This document shows positions 9,786-19,269 of a DNA stretch of 64,000 bases, piece after piece. Source of the stretch: Caulobacterales bacterium (lineage in GTDB: Bacteria; Pseudomonadota; Alphaproteobacteria; Caulobacterales; Caulobacteraceae); the NCBI GenBank assembly GCA_017302105.1, contig JAFLCS010000002.1:313001-377000 (forward strand), in the 5' to 3' direction. The stretch's first letter is position 1; the number at the start of each line of letters is the position of its first letter. The position numbers and the translations under genes are program-made. The notes beneath the pieces were generated by a model. The model was not told the DNA's origin and did no database searches. It was given only the letters and a program-made list of their open reading frames with translations.

Positions 9786-10403
9786 TCAGGCGTTGGGCTT
9801 GAGGCTGACCACCTCGCCCTGTGCTCCTGCGGACAGGGCCGGCGTCACAACCGGTGCAGCGGGGCTGGCTGCGGGAGCGGTAGCGCCAGCGGCGGCAGGA
9901 GCCGACGCAGCGGCCTGGCCGGGACGGTTCTGCAGGCAACGGCCCTGGAAATAGGCCCCGACCTCGATGGCCAGCTGCTCATGATTGATGTCGCCGTCGA
10001 CATAGGCCGTCGACAGCAACTTGACGTTCTTGCCCTGAACGGCCCCGACCACACGACCCTTCACGTCGACGTTGTCGGCCTGGACGGTGCCTTCGACCGA
10101 TCCGGTGTCGCCGACGATCAGCCGGTTGACGCGGACATCGCCCTTGACCTGGCCATCGATGGTCAGTTCGCCGTCTCCCGAAATATTGCCCTCGAACACG
10201 AGATCGCGCGCGAGTACCGAAGCGCCGCGAGCCGGTGAAGGTGTCGCGCTGGCTGCCGTGGCCGGCGCAGCAGCGGCGGCGACTTGCGGCGAGGCCGCGC
10301 CGTTCTGCTGTCCCGGGGACGGCAGGTCGGGAAGCGGCGGAACGGGAACGTCCGAGCGCGACTTGGGCGGCTGGGGAGGATTATTCTTCGGCTTGTTGAA
10401 CAT
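9786..10403 (-). CDS. bacA: Bactofilin
   Basis: Bactofilins are self-assembling cytoskeletal polymers; in Caulobacter BacA recruits a cell-wall synthase at the stalk. The 205-residue protein has a Pro/Ala-rich N-terminal tail of about 60 residues, then the right-handed beta-helix core with its regular short repeats (DGELTIDGQVKGDVRVN, VEGTVQADNVDVKGRVVGAV, VDGDINHEQLAIEVGAYFQG), and an Ala/Pro-rich C-terminal tail. The ATG lies inside the end of the M23 peptidase gene, a 23-base overlap, so the two are surely translated from one message. That coupling fits a peptidase-scaffold pair in morphogenesis (inference). Confidence 0.93.
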   Translation of the reverse strand: MFNKPKNNPPQPPKSRSDVPVPPLPDLPSPGQQNGAASPQVAAAAAPATAASATPSPARGASVLARDLVFEGNISGDGELTIDGQVKGDVRVNRLIVGDTGSVEGTVQADNVDVKGRVVGAVQGKNVKLLSTAYVDGDINHEQLAIEVGAYFQGRCLQNRPGQAAASAPAAAGATAPAASPAAPVVTPALSAGAQGEVVSLKPNA

Positions 10404-11538
10404 AGTCTCCGGCTCTCATGAAACGGGCGGGGTTCTGGGGGCGACCATCGACCCACACCTCATAGTGAAGGTGAACGCCGGTCGAGCGGCCTGTCGAGCC
10501 CATCGCGCCGATGCGCTGGCCGATGGCGACACGCTGGCCGACGGTGACGTTAAATCCTTGCAGGTGGGCGTAGCGGGTCTTGAACCCGCCCCCGTGATCG
10601 ATCTCGACCGTGTTGCCGTAGCCATTGCGCACACCCGCGAAGGACACGACGCCGGGAGCCGTAGCCCGGATCGGCGTCATGGCTGGACCTGCAAAATCCT
10701 GGCCACGGTGGACGGCAGGACGACCGCTGAACGGATCGAAACGGACACCGTAGCTGGACGTCTGACGCACGCCGGTGGCGGGCCGGCCCAGGGGCAGGCG
10801 CTCGGCTGTATTGGCCAGGCTGCGCATCTCGGACAGATCGTCCGCCGCAGCCTGAATGCGCGCAGCAAACGCTTCATCTACATCAAGAATTGTCGCCAAG
10901 GCCTCGGGATCGTCAGCCTCGACCAGGGGCCCCCCCAACGAGTCCGGCGAGCCGGCATAGGCCGACGGATTCAGTCCAGCCAGACGGAACGCCAGGCGCA
11001 GCCGCTCCGCGCGACTGTCCGCAAAGGTCTGGGCTCGCGTAATCAGGCGCTCCTGATCCATCTGTACCGAAACGAGACGCGAGACCGGCGATTGGTCGGG
11101 GTCCTGGCTCACCGCCGGCTGCAAGGCCTGCTCGGCCCCGTCGACGCCGCGGAACAGCATCATCACCTGTGTCAGCGCCGCGTGGCGTCGCTCGACGGTA
11201 TGGGCCAGATCGTCGATCGACCCCGACGTGGCGGTCATGCGGGCCACCGCGCTGTCGAGACGGGCCTGAAGGTCCGCGTTCATGCGCTCGGCTGAGGCCC
11301 GCGCACGGTGGACGTCGCGCTCGGCCGTGAAGGTCGTGACGGCTCCCCAGACCGAACCCGCGGTCGTCAGCACACACCAGGCCCCCAGCACGGCAGCACC
11401 GCAGGCCAGGAGAATCTGCTTTCGGGGAGTCAGGACGCGTCCGGTGATTTCGCCATCCGGAGTGCGGACGAAGACGTGCCGCTCCGGAAATCGACGTTCG
11501 AAGAACCGTCGAATTCGACCTGTGGCACGCTTGACCAT
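10381..11538 (-). CDS. M23 family peptidoglycan DD-metallopeptidase, membrane-anchored
   Basis: Start ATG at 11538 (MVKRATGRIRRFFERRFPE) gives a basic cytoplasmic segment followed by one membrane helix (QILLACGAAVLGAWCVL). An upstream in-frame ATG adds 20 residues without visible merit. A long helical, coiled-coil-like region follows (residues about 60-210). The C-terminal LytM domain carries HRGQDFAGP and the zinc-binding GVHLHYEVWVDG, so it looks catalytically complete. The enzyme should cleave peptide cross-bridges in the periplasm. Bactofilin is encoded immediately downstream and overlaps it; this arrangement is recurrent in Caulobacterales and suggests the bactofilin positions the hydrolase. 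Confidence 0.92.
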   Translation of the reverse strand: MVKRATGRIRRFFERRFPERHVFVRTPDGEITGRVLTPRKQILLACGAAVLGAWCVLTTAGSVWGAVTTFTAERDVHRARASAERMNADLQARLDSAVARMTATSGSIDDLAHTVERRHAALTQVMMLFRGVDGAEQALQPAVSQDPDQSPVSRLVSVQMDQERLITRAQTFADSRAERLRLAFRLAGLNPSAYAGSPDSLGGPLVEADDPEALATILDVDEAFAARIQAAADDLSEMRSLANTAERLPLGRPATGVRQTSSYGVRFDPFSGRPAVHRGQDFAGPAMTPIRATAPGVVSFAGVRNGYGNTVEIDHGGGFKTRYAHLQGFNVTVGQRVAIGQRIGAMGSTGRSTGVHLHYEVWVDGRPQNPARFMRAGDYVQQAEE

Positions 11539-11789
11539 TACTTTACCATCCCCAAACCCGTCCTTGCCTTTATGCCGCAAGTAGCTGCAAGTGCGCAAGG
11601 CTGTTCACCCTTTGTTAACCACGATCAAGGCGTGCAAACACCTAAGGGTTAGCTTGATGGGGATTTCTCGCCTGTCAGGCGTAATGACATCGAATCTACC
11701 GTCATTCACTCTGTCAATGGCAAATGACAGTATCCATTAAGTTGTCTAATAGTCATCTATAGAAAAGTTCCAGGGCTTGTTCAGGCTTC

Positions 11790-12254
11790 TCACGGGTGCC
11801 CGGCGGCCGCCAGCACCTCGGCGGCATGGCCCTTGACCGAGACCTTTCGCCACACCCTCAGCAGGCGCTTTTCAGGATCAATCAGGGCGGTCGAACGCTC
11901 GACACCCATGTAGGTGCGACCATAGAGCTGCTTTTCGACCCAGACTCCCCAGGCCTCGGTGACGACGCCGTCCTCATCTGAGGCCAGCGCCACCGTCAGC
12001 CCATGCTTGGCGCGGAAACGGGCCAGCTTCTTCACCGGATCGCGCGAAACGCCGACCACGGTAATCCCGAGCTGATCGAATTCCGGTTTGAGACCAGAGA
12101 AATCGATCGCTTCGTTCGTGCAGCCGGGGGTGTCGGCCTTGGGATAGAAGAAGATGACGACCGGCCCGGTCGCCGCCGCCAGGTCAAAGCGGCCACCGTC
12201 GTCGGTCGGCAGATCTAGGGCAGGGGCCTTTTGGCCTACAATCAGGTCGCTCAT
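11790..12254 (-). CDS. bcp: Thioredoxin-dependent thiol peroxidase (BCP-type peroxiredoxin)
   Basis: A 154-residue cytosolic peroxiredoxin that reduces H2O2 and organic hydroperoxides using thioredoxin. The peroxidatic cysteine is in YPKADTPGCTNEAIDFS, the BCP-family signature with its Pro-Thr context. No Cys follows at the +5 position (the sequence is CTNEAI), so the resolving Cys found in E. coli BCP is absent, giving a 1-Cys-like type. The start codon overlaps the tyrS stop by one base (TAATG), so it is translated as the second gene of a tyrS-bcp unit. Confidence 0.93.
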   Translation of the reverse strand: MSDLIVGQKAPALDLPTDDGGRFDLAAATGPVVIFFYPKADTPGCTNEAIDFSGLKPEFDQLGITVVGVSRDPVKKLARFRAKHGLTVALASDEDGVVTEAWGVWVEKQLYGRTYMGVERSTALIDPEKRLLRVWRKVSVKGHAAEVLAAAGHP

Positions 12255-13510
12255 TAGACGGGCCTCACCAGGGCGATCTTCTTCTTGCCGGCCGCCAGCT
12301 TGATCACGCCCTCGGCGGTCAGGTCCGCTTCGCTCAGGGTCTGGGCCCCATCGGCGACTGGCTGATCGTTGAGGCGCAGGCCCCCGCCCTGGGCCAGACG
12401 CCGGGCCTCGCCGTTGGACTGGGTCAGGCCGGCCTTGGTCATCACCGCCGCCACCATGGCCCCGAACACCTCGTCCTTGGCCAGCTCGACCGTCGGCAGG
12501 TCGGACGACAGCTGGCCCTTCTCAAAGGCGCTCTCGGCGGCGCCGCGCGCGGTCGCGGCCGCCTCGGCTCCGTGCAGCATCGTCGTGGCCGCATCCGCCA
12601 GCGCCTTCTTGGCTTCGTTGATGCCGGCCCCTTCCAGCGCCTCCAGCGCCGCGACCTCATCCAGCGACAGATCGGTGAACAGCTTCAGGAACCGCCCGAC
12701 ATCGGCGTCATCGACGTTGCGCCAGAACTGCCAGTAGTCATACGGGCTCAACTGCTCGGCGTTCAGCCACACCGCCCCTTGCGCGGTCTTGCCCATCTTG
12801 CCACCCGACGCCGTCGTCAACAGCGGGGTGGTCAGGCCGAAGGCGGACTTCTGATCGACCCGGCGAACCAGATCGACACCGGAGGTGATGTTCCCCCACT
12901 GGTCCGATCCGCCCATCTGAAGGGTCACGTTCTGGCGTCGATTCAGCTCCAGGAAGTCCACCGACTGCATCAACATATAGTTGAATTCCAGGAAGGTCAT
13001 CGGCTCTTCCCGCTCCAGCCGGATCCGCACGGAATCGAACGCCAGCATTCGGTTGACGGTGAAATGGGTGCCGTAGTCGCGCAAAAATTCGACATAGCCA
13101 TAGCCGCTCAGCCAGTCGTCGTTGTCGATCATGATGGCGTCGGTCGGCCCGTCGCCAAAGGTCAGGAACCGCTCGAACACGGTGCGGATCGAGGCGATAT
13201 TGGCCTTGATCGTTTCGTCTGAAAGTTGGGGGCGCGAAGCATCCTTGCCGGTCGGATCGCCGACCTTGGTGGTGCCGCCGCCCATGATCACCACCGGTCG
13301 ATGCCCGGCCTGCTGCAGCCGGCGCAGCATCATGATCTGGATCAGACTGCCGACGTGCAGCGACGGCGCGGTGGCGTCAAAGCCGATATAGCCCGACACC
13401 ACGCCTTTGTTCAGCGCCGCATCCAGCTCAGCCGGATGGGTGACCTGATGCACATAGCCGCGCGACTGCAGCGTCTGGAGAAAGTCGGACTTGAAGGACG
13501 GGGAGGTCAT
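12254..13510 (-). CDS. tyrS: Tyrosyl-tRNA synthetase
   Basis: A class I aminoacyl-tRNA synthetase that charges tRNA-Tyr. The 418-residue protein has the HIGH-equivalent HVGS in [16 protein letters not shown], the tyrosine-binding region, and a KMSKS-equivalent GKMGKT. The C-terminal 70 residues form an S4-type RNA-binding domain ([17 protein letters not shown]). All are expected for the bacterial TyrRS of about 420 residues. It lies upstream of bcp and divergent from the small membrane protein at 13644. Confidence 0.96.
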   Translation of the reverse strand: MTSPSFKSDFLQTLQSRGYVHQVTHPAELDAALNKGVVSGYIGFDATAPSLHVGSLIQIMMLRRLQQAGHRPVVIMGGGTTKVGDPTGKDASRPQLSDETIKANIASIRTVFERFLTFGDGPTDAIMIDNDDWLSGYGYVEFLRDYGTHFTVNRMLAFDSVRIRLEREEPMTFLEFNYMLMQSVDFLELNRRQNVTLQMGGSDQWGNITSGVDLVRRVDQKSAFGLTTPLLTTASGGKMGKTAQGAVWLNAEQLSPYDYWQFWRNVDDADVGRFLKLFTDLSLDEVAALEALEGAGINEAKKALADAATTMLHGAEAAATARGAAESAFEKGQLSSDLPTVELAKDEVFGAMVAAVMTKAGLTQSNGEARRLAQGGGLRLNDQPVADGAQTLSEADLTAEGVIKLAAGKKKIALVRPV

Positions 13511-13643
13511 GCCAGCCTCCTACAGCCCAACCCCGAGCCCGCCAAGTCAGTCGGGGCGCTTGCGGGCGACAGTCGTGGGCGATTGACCCGCACCGAACGC
13601 ACGTTATCGATGGCCGCCCATTCAGGCGTCGGCGGAGTTGAGG

Positions 13644-13928
13644 GTGATCGAGGCGAAAAATCCCGGAGCGGTGCGGTTACTGCTCGGCTGGCTGATGGTG
13701 GCTGGCCTGACGCTCAGCGCCCTGATGCTGCTCGGCTTCGGGCCGGATCGGGCCGGCGCCGGTGCGATCTTCTATCCGGCCTGTGTCGCCGTCCTGGCCC
13801 AGGGCGCCGCCGCCATGATGATGGCCAAGCGTGGCCGTGAGCGGCTCGGCTGGGTCATTCTGTTGACGCCGCTCGGCCTGATGGCCCTGACGGCCCTCAT
13901 CGTCCTGGCCCTGATGGCCGTGGGATGA
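13644..13928 (+). CDS. Small hypothetical membrane protein
   Basis: I chose GTG 13644 because GGAG sits 7 bases upstream; a TTG two codons earlier is too close to that site. The product has 94 residues with three predicted membrane helices (LLLGWLMVAGLTLSALMLLGF, AIFYPACVAVLAQGAAAMMM, VILLTPLGLMALTALIVLALM). No family is recognised. Its stop overlaps the start of the next gene by 4 bases (ATGA), so it probably belongs to the DOMON-like/NamZ unit. A role in wall-fragment recycling is only guilt by association. Confidence 0.7.
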   Translation: MIEAKNPGAVRLLLGWLMVAGLTLSALMLLGFGPDRAGAGAIFYPACVAVLAQGAAAMMMAKRGRERLGWVILLTPLGLMALTALIVLALMAVG

Positions 13929-14461
13929 CCGGCGCCGCCCTGGCTCTGGCCCCGTTTCCCGGCTCGCAGGTGCCGGACATCGGCATCGAAATGCGGGTCG
14001 ACCGGCCTGACCCGAACGCCCTGCGCCTGGACCTGGAGATCACCGGCGACGTCGCCGCCGTTCGCCTGCCGCCTCGGGCTCAGCGATCCCGCGCCGATGA
14101 GCTGTGGCGGACCACCTGTTTCGAGGCTTTCATCCAGGGCCGGGGCGGCGGCTATGTCGAGCTCAACCTTTCGCCGTCGGGCCAATGGGCTGCCTATGGC
14201 TTTGACGGTTATCGCACTGGCATGGCCCCCCTGGACGGCACCCAGCTGCAAGACAGCGCCCTCGACCTTCATCCGGATCGCCTGACCTTTACCGCCACCC
14301 TCGATCTGGATCGCGCCCCCGTCCCGGCCGGACCCTGGCGACTGGCCCTGTCCTGCGTCATCGAAACGCTCGATGGGGCGGTCTCCTATTGGGCCTTGGC
14401 CCATCCATCGGATAAGCCCGACTTTCACCATCCCGATTCCTTCGTTCTGGAGCTGCCATGA
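13925..14461 (+). CDS. DOMON-like domain protein
   Basis: A 178-residue beta-rich protein resembling the DOMON-like proteins found next to DUF1343 genes in Alphaproteobacteria. Visible landmarks are DELWRTTCFEAFIQGRGGGY, YVELNLSPSGQWAAYGFDGY and the C-terminal WALAHPSDKPDFHHPDSF, typical of this immunoglobulin-like fold that may bind sugar or haem. No signal peptide is seen. It overlaps both neighbours by 4 bases, and its fixed place before NamZ suggests an accessory role in muropeptide or carbohydrate handling. The biochemical role is unknown. Confidence 0.78.
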   Translation: MTGAALALAPFPGSQVPDIGIEMRVDRPDPNALRLDLEITGDVAAVRLPPRAQRSRADELWRTTCFEAFIQGRGGGYVELNLSPSGQWAAYGFDGYRTGMAPLDGTQLQDSALDLHPDRLTFTATLDLDRAPVPAGPWRLALSCVIETLDGAVSYWALAHPSDKPDFHHPDSFVLELP

Positions 14462-15660
14462 GGTTCGGCATTGATCGCCTGCTCGCCGAGCCCGAGCTGA
14501 TCGCCCCGCTCAAGGGGCGGCGCGTGGCGCTGCTGGGCCATCCGGCCTCGGTGACGGCGGACCTGACCCATTCGATGGACGCCCTGGCCGCCCATCCGGA
14601 CATCAACCTGACCGCCGCCTTCGGCCCCCAGCACGGCATGAAGGGCGATCTGCAGGACAATATGATGGAGACCGCCGACGAGACCGATCCGGTCCACGGT
14701 ATCCCGGTCTTCAGCCTGTACGGCGAGGTCCGCCGCCCGAGCGGTCAGGCCATGGGGACCTTCGACGTTCTGCTGGTCGATCTCCAGGACCTGGGCTGCC
14801 GCATCTACACCTTCGTCACGACCCTGCTCTATGTGCTCGAAGCCGCCGCCGAGCACGGCAAGGAGGTCTGGGTTCTGGATCGCCCTAACCCCGCCGGTCG
14901 GCCGGTCGAGGGCACGCTGCTGCGGCCTGGCTGGGAGAGCTTCGTCGGCGCCGGCCCGATGCCGATGCGCCACGGCATGACGCTCGGCGAAATGGGCCGC
15001 TGGTTCATCGACCGATTCAAGCTCGACGTCGCTTACCGGGTTATCGAGATCGAGGGCTATGACCCGGACGCCGGCCCCGGCTACGGCTGGCCGCTGAACG
15101 AGCGGGTCTGGATCAACCCCAGCCCCAATGCGCCGAACCTGTTCATGGCCCGCGCCTATGCCGGTACGGTCATGCTCGAGGGGACCACCCTGTCCGAGGG
15201 GCGCGGTTCGACCCGGCCGCTGGAGCTGTTCGGCGCGCCCGACATCGACGCCCGCGCCGTCATCGCCGAGATGAACCGCCTGGCCCCGCAATGGCTGGAG
15301 GGCTGCGTGCTGCGCGACTGCTGGATCCTGCCGACCTTCCACAAACACGCCGGCCAGCTTTGCTCCAGCGTCCAGATCCATACCGAAGGCCCGGCCTATG
15401 GCCATCAGGCTTTCCAGCCCTGGCGAGTCCAGGCCCTGGGCTTCAAGGCCATCCGCAGCCTCTATCCCGACTACGATCTGTGGCGCGATTTCCCATATGA
15501 ATACGCCTTCGGCAAGCTGCCGATCGACGTCATCAACGGCTCGCCGATCCTGCGCGAATGGGTCGATGACCCTGCCGCCGTCGCCGCCGATCTGGACGCC
15601 GTCGCCGCCCCGGACGAAGCCGGCTGGACCGCCGAGCGGCACCCCTATCTGATCTATTGA
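14458..15660 (+). CDS. namZ: DUF1343 protein, NamZ-type exo-beta-N-acetylmuramidase
   Basis: The DUF1343 family includes NamZ (GH171), which releases terminal MurNAc from peptidoglycan fragments. The 400-residue protein has recognisable family segments: GRRVALLGHPASVTADLTHS, TAAFGPQHGMKGDLQDNM, FDVLLVDLQDLGCRIYTFVT, WVLDRPNPAGRPVEG and EGTTLSEGRGSTRPLELFGA. Members are often secreted, but no signal peptide is visible here, so this copy may act in the cytoplasm on recycled wall fragments (inference). It is the last gene of a three-gene overlapping unit and converges with rnhB 29 bases away. Confidence 0.88.
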   Translation: MRFGIDRLLAEPELIAPLKGRRVALLGHPASVTADLTHSMDALAAHPDINLTAAFGPQHGMKGDLQDNMMETADETDPVHGIPVFSLYGEVRRPSGQAMGTFDVLLVDLQDLGCRIYTFVTTLLYVLEAAAEHGKEVWVLDRPNPAGRPVEGTLLRPGWESFVGAGPMPMRHGMTLGEMGRWFIDRFKLDVAYRVIEIEGYDPDAGPGYGWPLNERVWINPSPNAPNLFMARAYAGTVMLEGTTLSEGRGSTRPLELFGAPDIDARAVIAEMNRLAPQWLEGCVLRDCWILPTFHKHAGQLCSSVQIHTEGPAYGHQAFQPWRVQALGFKAIRSLYPDYDLWRDFPYEYAFGKLPIDVINGSPILREWVDDPAAVAADLDAVAAPDEAGWTAERHPYLIY

Positions 15661-15689
15661 GATAGCCGTGGCCGGGCCGAAGGCGACCG

Positions 15690-16307
15690 CTAGGCGGTCT
15701 CAGCCGTTCGCGCGATCAAGGTCCGGATCGGCGCGAATGAGCGCCGGTGGATCGGGCAGGGGCCCAGCCGCTCCAGCGCCGCCACATGGATCGGCGCGTG
15801 ATAGCCCTTGTGGCCGGCGAAGCCGTAGCCGGGCCACTCCGTGTCCGCCTCGATCATGATCCGGTCGCGCGCCTGTTTGGCCAGGATCGAGGCCGCCGCG
15901 ATCGAGGCGGACCGGGCGTCACCCTTGACCAGTGGCTCCATCGGGCAGGGCAGGGGAAACCGATAGTTGCCGTCGACCAGGGCGAAGGCCGGCGGAACGC
16001 CCAGGCCCTCAACCGCCCGGCGCATGGCCAGGCCGGTGGCCTGCAGGATGTTGATCTGGTCGATCTCTTCCACACTGGCCAGCCCGACCGACCAGGCCAC
16101 CGCCCGCGCCTTGATCTCGGCCTCCAGGGCGGCGCGGCGCGGCTCGCTCAGCTTTTTGGAATCATTCAGCCCGTCCGGCACATCGTCTGCACGCAGGATC
16201 ACCGCCGCCGCCGCCACCGGCCCCGCCCACGGCCCGCGCCCGGCCTCGTCCACCCCGCAAACGGGGGCGGGGTGGAGGGATTCAAACGCGAGGTTCGGCC
16301 CCGTCAC
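15690..16307 (-). CDS. rnhB: Ribonuclease HII
   Basis: Cuts RNA in RNA-DNA hybrids and single ribonucleotides in DNA. The 205-residue protein has the acidic signature [14 protein letters not shown] near the N-terminus, KKLSEPRR, and [19 protein letters not shown] with the later catalytic acids. Its start overlaps the stop of tag by 4 bases, so tag-rnhB are co-translated, and phrB lies just upstream of tag: a small genome-maintenance unit of three minus-strand genes. Confidence 0.95.
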   Translation of the reverse strand: MTGPNLAFESLHPAPVCGVDEAGRGPWAGPVAAAAVILRADDVPDGLNDSKKLSEPRRAALEAEIKARAVAWSVGLASVEEIDQINILQATGLAMRRAVEGLGVPPAFALVDGNYRFPLPCPMEPLVKGDARSASIAAASILAKQARDRIMIEADTEWPGYGFAGHKGYHAPIHVAALERLGPCPIHRRSFAPIRTLIARTAETA

Positions 16308-16882
16308 CGCGCCAATGCCTTGACCGCCTCATGGCGGGGGCAGGGCGTCAGGTGGTCATTGACCATGCCGACCGCCTGCATGAAGGCATAGACGATTACC
16401 GGCCCGCAGAATTTAAACCCGCGCGCTTTCAGCGCCTTGGCCATGGCCACTGATTCCGGCGTCTGGGTCGGCACCTCGGACATCGACGCATAGCTGTTCT
16501 GGATCGGTGCGCCGCCGACGAAGCTCCATAGCCAGGTGGAGAAATCCTCACCGCTGTCCTGCATCTCGCACCAGATCCGGGCGCCCGAAATGGCCGCGTC
16601 GATCTTGGCGTTGGAGCGCACGATGCCGGCGTCGGCCATCAGCCGGGCCCGGTCCGCCTCGCCGTAAGCTGCGACCTTGCGCGGATCGAACCCGTCGAAG
16701 GCCGCCCGAAACGCCTCGCGCTTTCTCAGGATGGTGATCCAGGCCAGCCCGGCCTGAAACCCGTCCAGCACCAGCTTCTCCCACAGCGCCCGCGCATCGT
16801 ACTCGGGCACGCCCCAGTCGGTGTCGTGATAGGTCACATACAGCGGGTCGGTCCCGCACCAGGGGCAGCGCGATTCGGTCAT
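16304..16882 (-). CDS. tag: DNA-3-methyladenine glycosylase I
   Basis: Excises 3-methyladenine from alkylated DNA. The 192-residue protein has the N-terminal zinc-ligand segment [20 protein letters not shown], the conserved [17 protein letters not shown] helix, [21 protein letters not shown] and the C-terminal HLTPCPRHE that completes the zinc site. It lies 9 bases after the photolyase stop and overlaps rnhB. Confidence 0.95.
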   Translation of the reverse strand: MTESRCPWCGTDPLYVTYHDTDWGVPEYDARALWEKLVLDGFQAGLAWITILRKREAFRAAFDGFDPRKVAAYGEADRARLMADAGIVRSNAKIDAAISGARIWCEMQDSGEDFSTWLWSFVGGAPIQNSYASMSEVPTQTPESVAMAKALKARGFKFCGPVIVYAFMQAVGMVNDHLTPCPRHEAVKALAR

Positions 16883-16891
16883 GACGCCAGC

Positions 16892-18328
16892 CTAGCCCCG
16901 CGTCGCCTTCAGCGCATCCAGCGCTCGGTTGCGGGCCGTGGCGTGGTCGACGATGGGGGCCGGATAGGTTTCGCCCAGCCCCACGCCCGCGGCCGCCAGC
17001 TCCATCGGCGGCGCCGTCCACGGCCGGTGGATCCAGTCCGCAGGCAGGGCCGCCAGCTCGGGAACCCAGCGCCGGACGTAGTCGCCCCTGGGATCGAATT
17101 TTTCGCCCTGGGTGATCGGATTGAAGATGCGAAAGAACGGCGAGGCGTCGGCGCCAGACCCGGCCACCCATTGCCAGTTCTGGGCGTTGCTGGCTGCGTC
17201 GGCGTCGACCAGGCAGTCCCAGAACCAACGCTCGCCCTCGCGCCAGTCGATCAGCAGATCCTTGATCAGGAACGACGCCACGATCATCCGCACCCGATTG
17301 TGCATCCAGCCGGTCGCCCACAACTGGCGCATCCCGGCGTCGACAATGGGATAGCCGGTCCGCCCCTGGGTCCAGGCGGCCAGCCCGGCTGGGTCGTCGC
17401 GCCAGGCCATCCGGTCAAAGCCGTTCTTGTAGTTTTCACTCGCCAGCGTCGGGAAGGCCGTCAGCAGCTGGATCGAGAACTCGCGCCACGCCAACTCGGC
17501 GCACAGTTTTTCGGCCTGGGCGTAGGGAACCTCGCCCCCTTCCGCCGCCGTCCGCGCCGCCGTCGCGACGCGCCACGGGTCGATTTCGCCGAAATGCAGA
17601 TGTGGCGACAGCCGGCTGGTGCCCTCGCGATCGGGCCGATCCCGGTCGCCGGAATAGTCGGCCAAGGCCTGGTCGAGGAATCGGTCCAGCGCCACAAGCG
17701 CGCCCGCCTCGCCCGGCGTCCAGTCCGAGAATCCCGTCGACCAGTCGGGGCGTCTCGGATGCAGGGCGAGTGAATCAATATTGATTCCTGTCATCGGCGA
17801 ATCCGGCCCGCGAATGTGATCCGGCGCACAGCGGCTCTGGCGTGGCCGCGCCTGGTCCCACAGGGCGCGATTGAACGGCGTGAACACCTTGAACGGCTCT
17901 CCGGCCTGGGTGCACACCGCGCCCGGCGTCGCCAGGCTGGTCGCATTGAAGCCGTGCGCCTGCACTCCGCGCCCCTTCAGGGTCTCAGCCAGCCGGGCGT
18001 CACGCGCCCATGCGATGGGTTCAAACATTCGGTTGAGAAACAGATCACTGGCCTTGGTCTCTTCAACCAGCTTCTCAATTTCTGTTTCGGCGTCGCCGGC
18101 GCGAACCACCAGGCTCGATCCGCGTCCAGACAGGTCCGCAGCCAGGGCGCGCAGGCTCTTGTCCAGCCACCAGGCCGACGCCCCACCCATCGCCCGTCCA
18201 TCCAGCTTGGGGTCGTGGATATAGGCGGCAATCACCGGTCGGCCGGTCTCAATCGCCGCCGCCAGGGCCGGATTATCGCCCAGCCTCAGGTCGCGCCGGA
18301 ACCACAGAATGACCGGACGATCCGTCAC
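16892..18328 (-). CDS. phrB: Deoxyribodipyrimidine photolyase
   Basis: Light-driven repair of cyclobutane pyrimidine dimers using FAD and an antenna cofactor. GTG 18328 ([19 protein letters not shown]) is chosen because AAGGAG lies 6 bases upstream; an in-frame ATG 14 codons earlier has no conserved residues after it. The 478-residue protein has the N-terminal antenna domain and the C-terminal FAD domain with [44 protein letters not shown] and [14 protein letters not shown]. It is the first gene of the phrB-tag-rnhB repair unit and is divergent from kdsA with an 81-base gap. Confidence 0.94.
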   Translation of the reverse strand: MTDRPVILWFRRDLRLGDNPALAAAIETGRPVIAAYIHDPKLDGRAMGGASAWWLDKSLRALAADLSGRGSSLVVRAGDAETEIEKLVEETKASDLFLNRMFEPIAWARDARLAETLKGRGVQAHGFNATSLATPGAVCTQAGEPFKVFTPFNRALWDQARPRQSRCAPDHIRGPDSPMTGINIDSLALHPRRPDWSTGFSDWTPGEAGALVALDRFLDQALADYSGDRDRPDREGTSRLSPHLHFGEIDPWRVATAARTAAEGGEVPYAQAEKLCAELAWREFSIQLLTAFPTLASENYKNGFDRMAWRDDPAGLAAWTQGRTGYPIVDAGMRQLWATGWMHNRVRMIVASFLIKDLLIDWREGERWFWDCLVDADAASNAQNWQWVAGSGADASPFFRIFNPITQGEKFDPRGDYVRRWVPELAALPADWIHRPWTAPPMELAAAGVGLGETYPAPIVDHATARNRALDALKATRG

Positions 18329-18409
18329 GGAATGCTCCTTCGCCTTGCGAACGCCTTGCGCCGCCGCCACTTTCTAGCCAGTGAAACGCGAACGCTCAGG
18401 AACGCCGCT

Positions 18410-19261
18410 GTGACCGCCCCTAACGCCCAGATCCAAATCAAGGCTCCCCGACCCGTCGTTATCGGCGGCGGCGCCAAACTGTCCTTCATCGCCGGCCCCT
18501 GCCAGATGGAGAGCCGTCAGCACGCGCTGGAGACCGCCGCCGCGCTGAAGGAGATCGCCGACCGGCTTCAGATCGGGCTGATCTACAAGACCAGCTATGA
18601 CAAGGCCAACCGCACCTCGGCCAATGCGGCGCGCGGCATCGGCCTGCACGACGCTCTGCCGATCTTCGCGGAGATCCGCGAGACGACGGGGATGCCGACC
18701 CTGACTGACGTGCACGAGATCGAGCACTGCGCCCCCGTGGCCGAGGCGGTCGATGTGCTGCAGATCCCCGCCTTCCTCAGCCGCCAGACCGACCTGCTGG
18801 TCGCCGCCGCCCGCACCGGCCGCGCCGTCAACGTCAAGAAGGGCCAGTTCCTGGCCCCCTGGGATATGAAGAACGTCGTCGCCAAGGTGACGGGGGCCGG
18901 CAATCCGAACGTCATGGCCTGCGAGCGCGGTGTTTCGTTCGGCTACAACACCCTGGTGTCGGATATGCGGGCCCTGCCAGTCCTGCGCGACATCGGCTGT
19001 CCGGTGGTGTTCGATGCGACCCATTCGGTTCAGCAGCCGGGTGGTCAGGGCACCTCGTCCGGCGGTCAGCGCGAGTTCGTGCCGGTGCTGGCCCGTGCCG
19101 CCGTCGCGGTCGGTGTCGATGCCGTCTTCATCGAGACCCATCCGGACCCGGACCACGCCCCGTCGGACGGTCCCAACATGGTGCCGCTCAATCAGTTCGA
19201 GGCCCTGGCGGCCGAGCTGCTCGAATACGATGCCCTGACCAAGCGCCGTCAGGCGGCCTGA
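18410..19261 (+). CDS. kdsA: 2-dehydro-3-deoxyphosphooctonate aldolase (KDO-8-P synthase)
   Basis: Condenses PEP with arabinose 5-phosphate to KDO-8-phosphate for the LPS inner core. GTG 18410 ([14 protein letters not shown]) has AGGA 8 bases upstream and gives the usual length of 283 residues; the open frame upstream is only antisense of phrB. Motifs include [52 protein letters not shown] and [13 protein letters not shown]. The Cys in AGPC at the first metal position marks the metal-dependent class, unlike E. coli KdsA with Asn. It opens a long co-directional run containing LPS glycosyltransferases and an acyltransferase. Confidence 0.95.
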   Translation: MTAPNAQIQIKAPRPVVIGGGAKLSFIAGPCQMESRQHALETAAALKEIADRLQIGLIYKTSYDKANRTSANAARGIGLHDALPIFAEIRETTGMPTLTDVHEIEHCAPVAEAVDVLQIPAFLSRQTDLLVAAARTGRAVNVKKGQFLAPWDMKNVVAKVTGAGNPNVMACERGVSFGYNTLVSDMRALPVLRDIGCPVVFDATHSVQQPGGQGTSSGGQREFVPVLARAAVAVGVDAVFIETHPDPDHAPSDGPNMVPLNQFEALAAELLEYDALTKRRQAA

Positions 19262-19269
19262 TCCCAGAC

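Noticed and set aside
15686-15700. Small hairpin GACCGC-tag-GCGGTC between namZ and rnhB
   Set aside because: It has no T-run on either side and overlaps the rnhB stop, so I do not call it a terminator.
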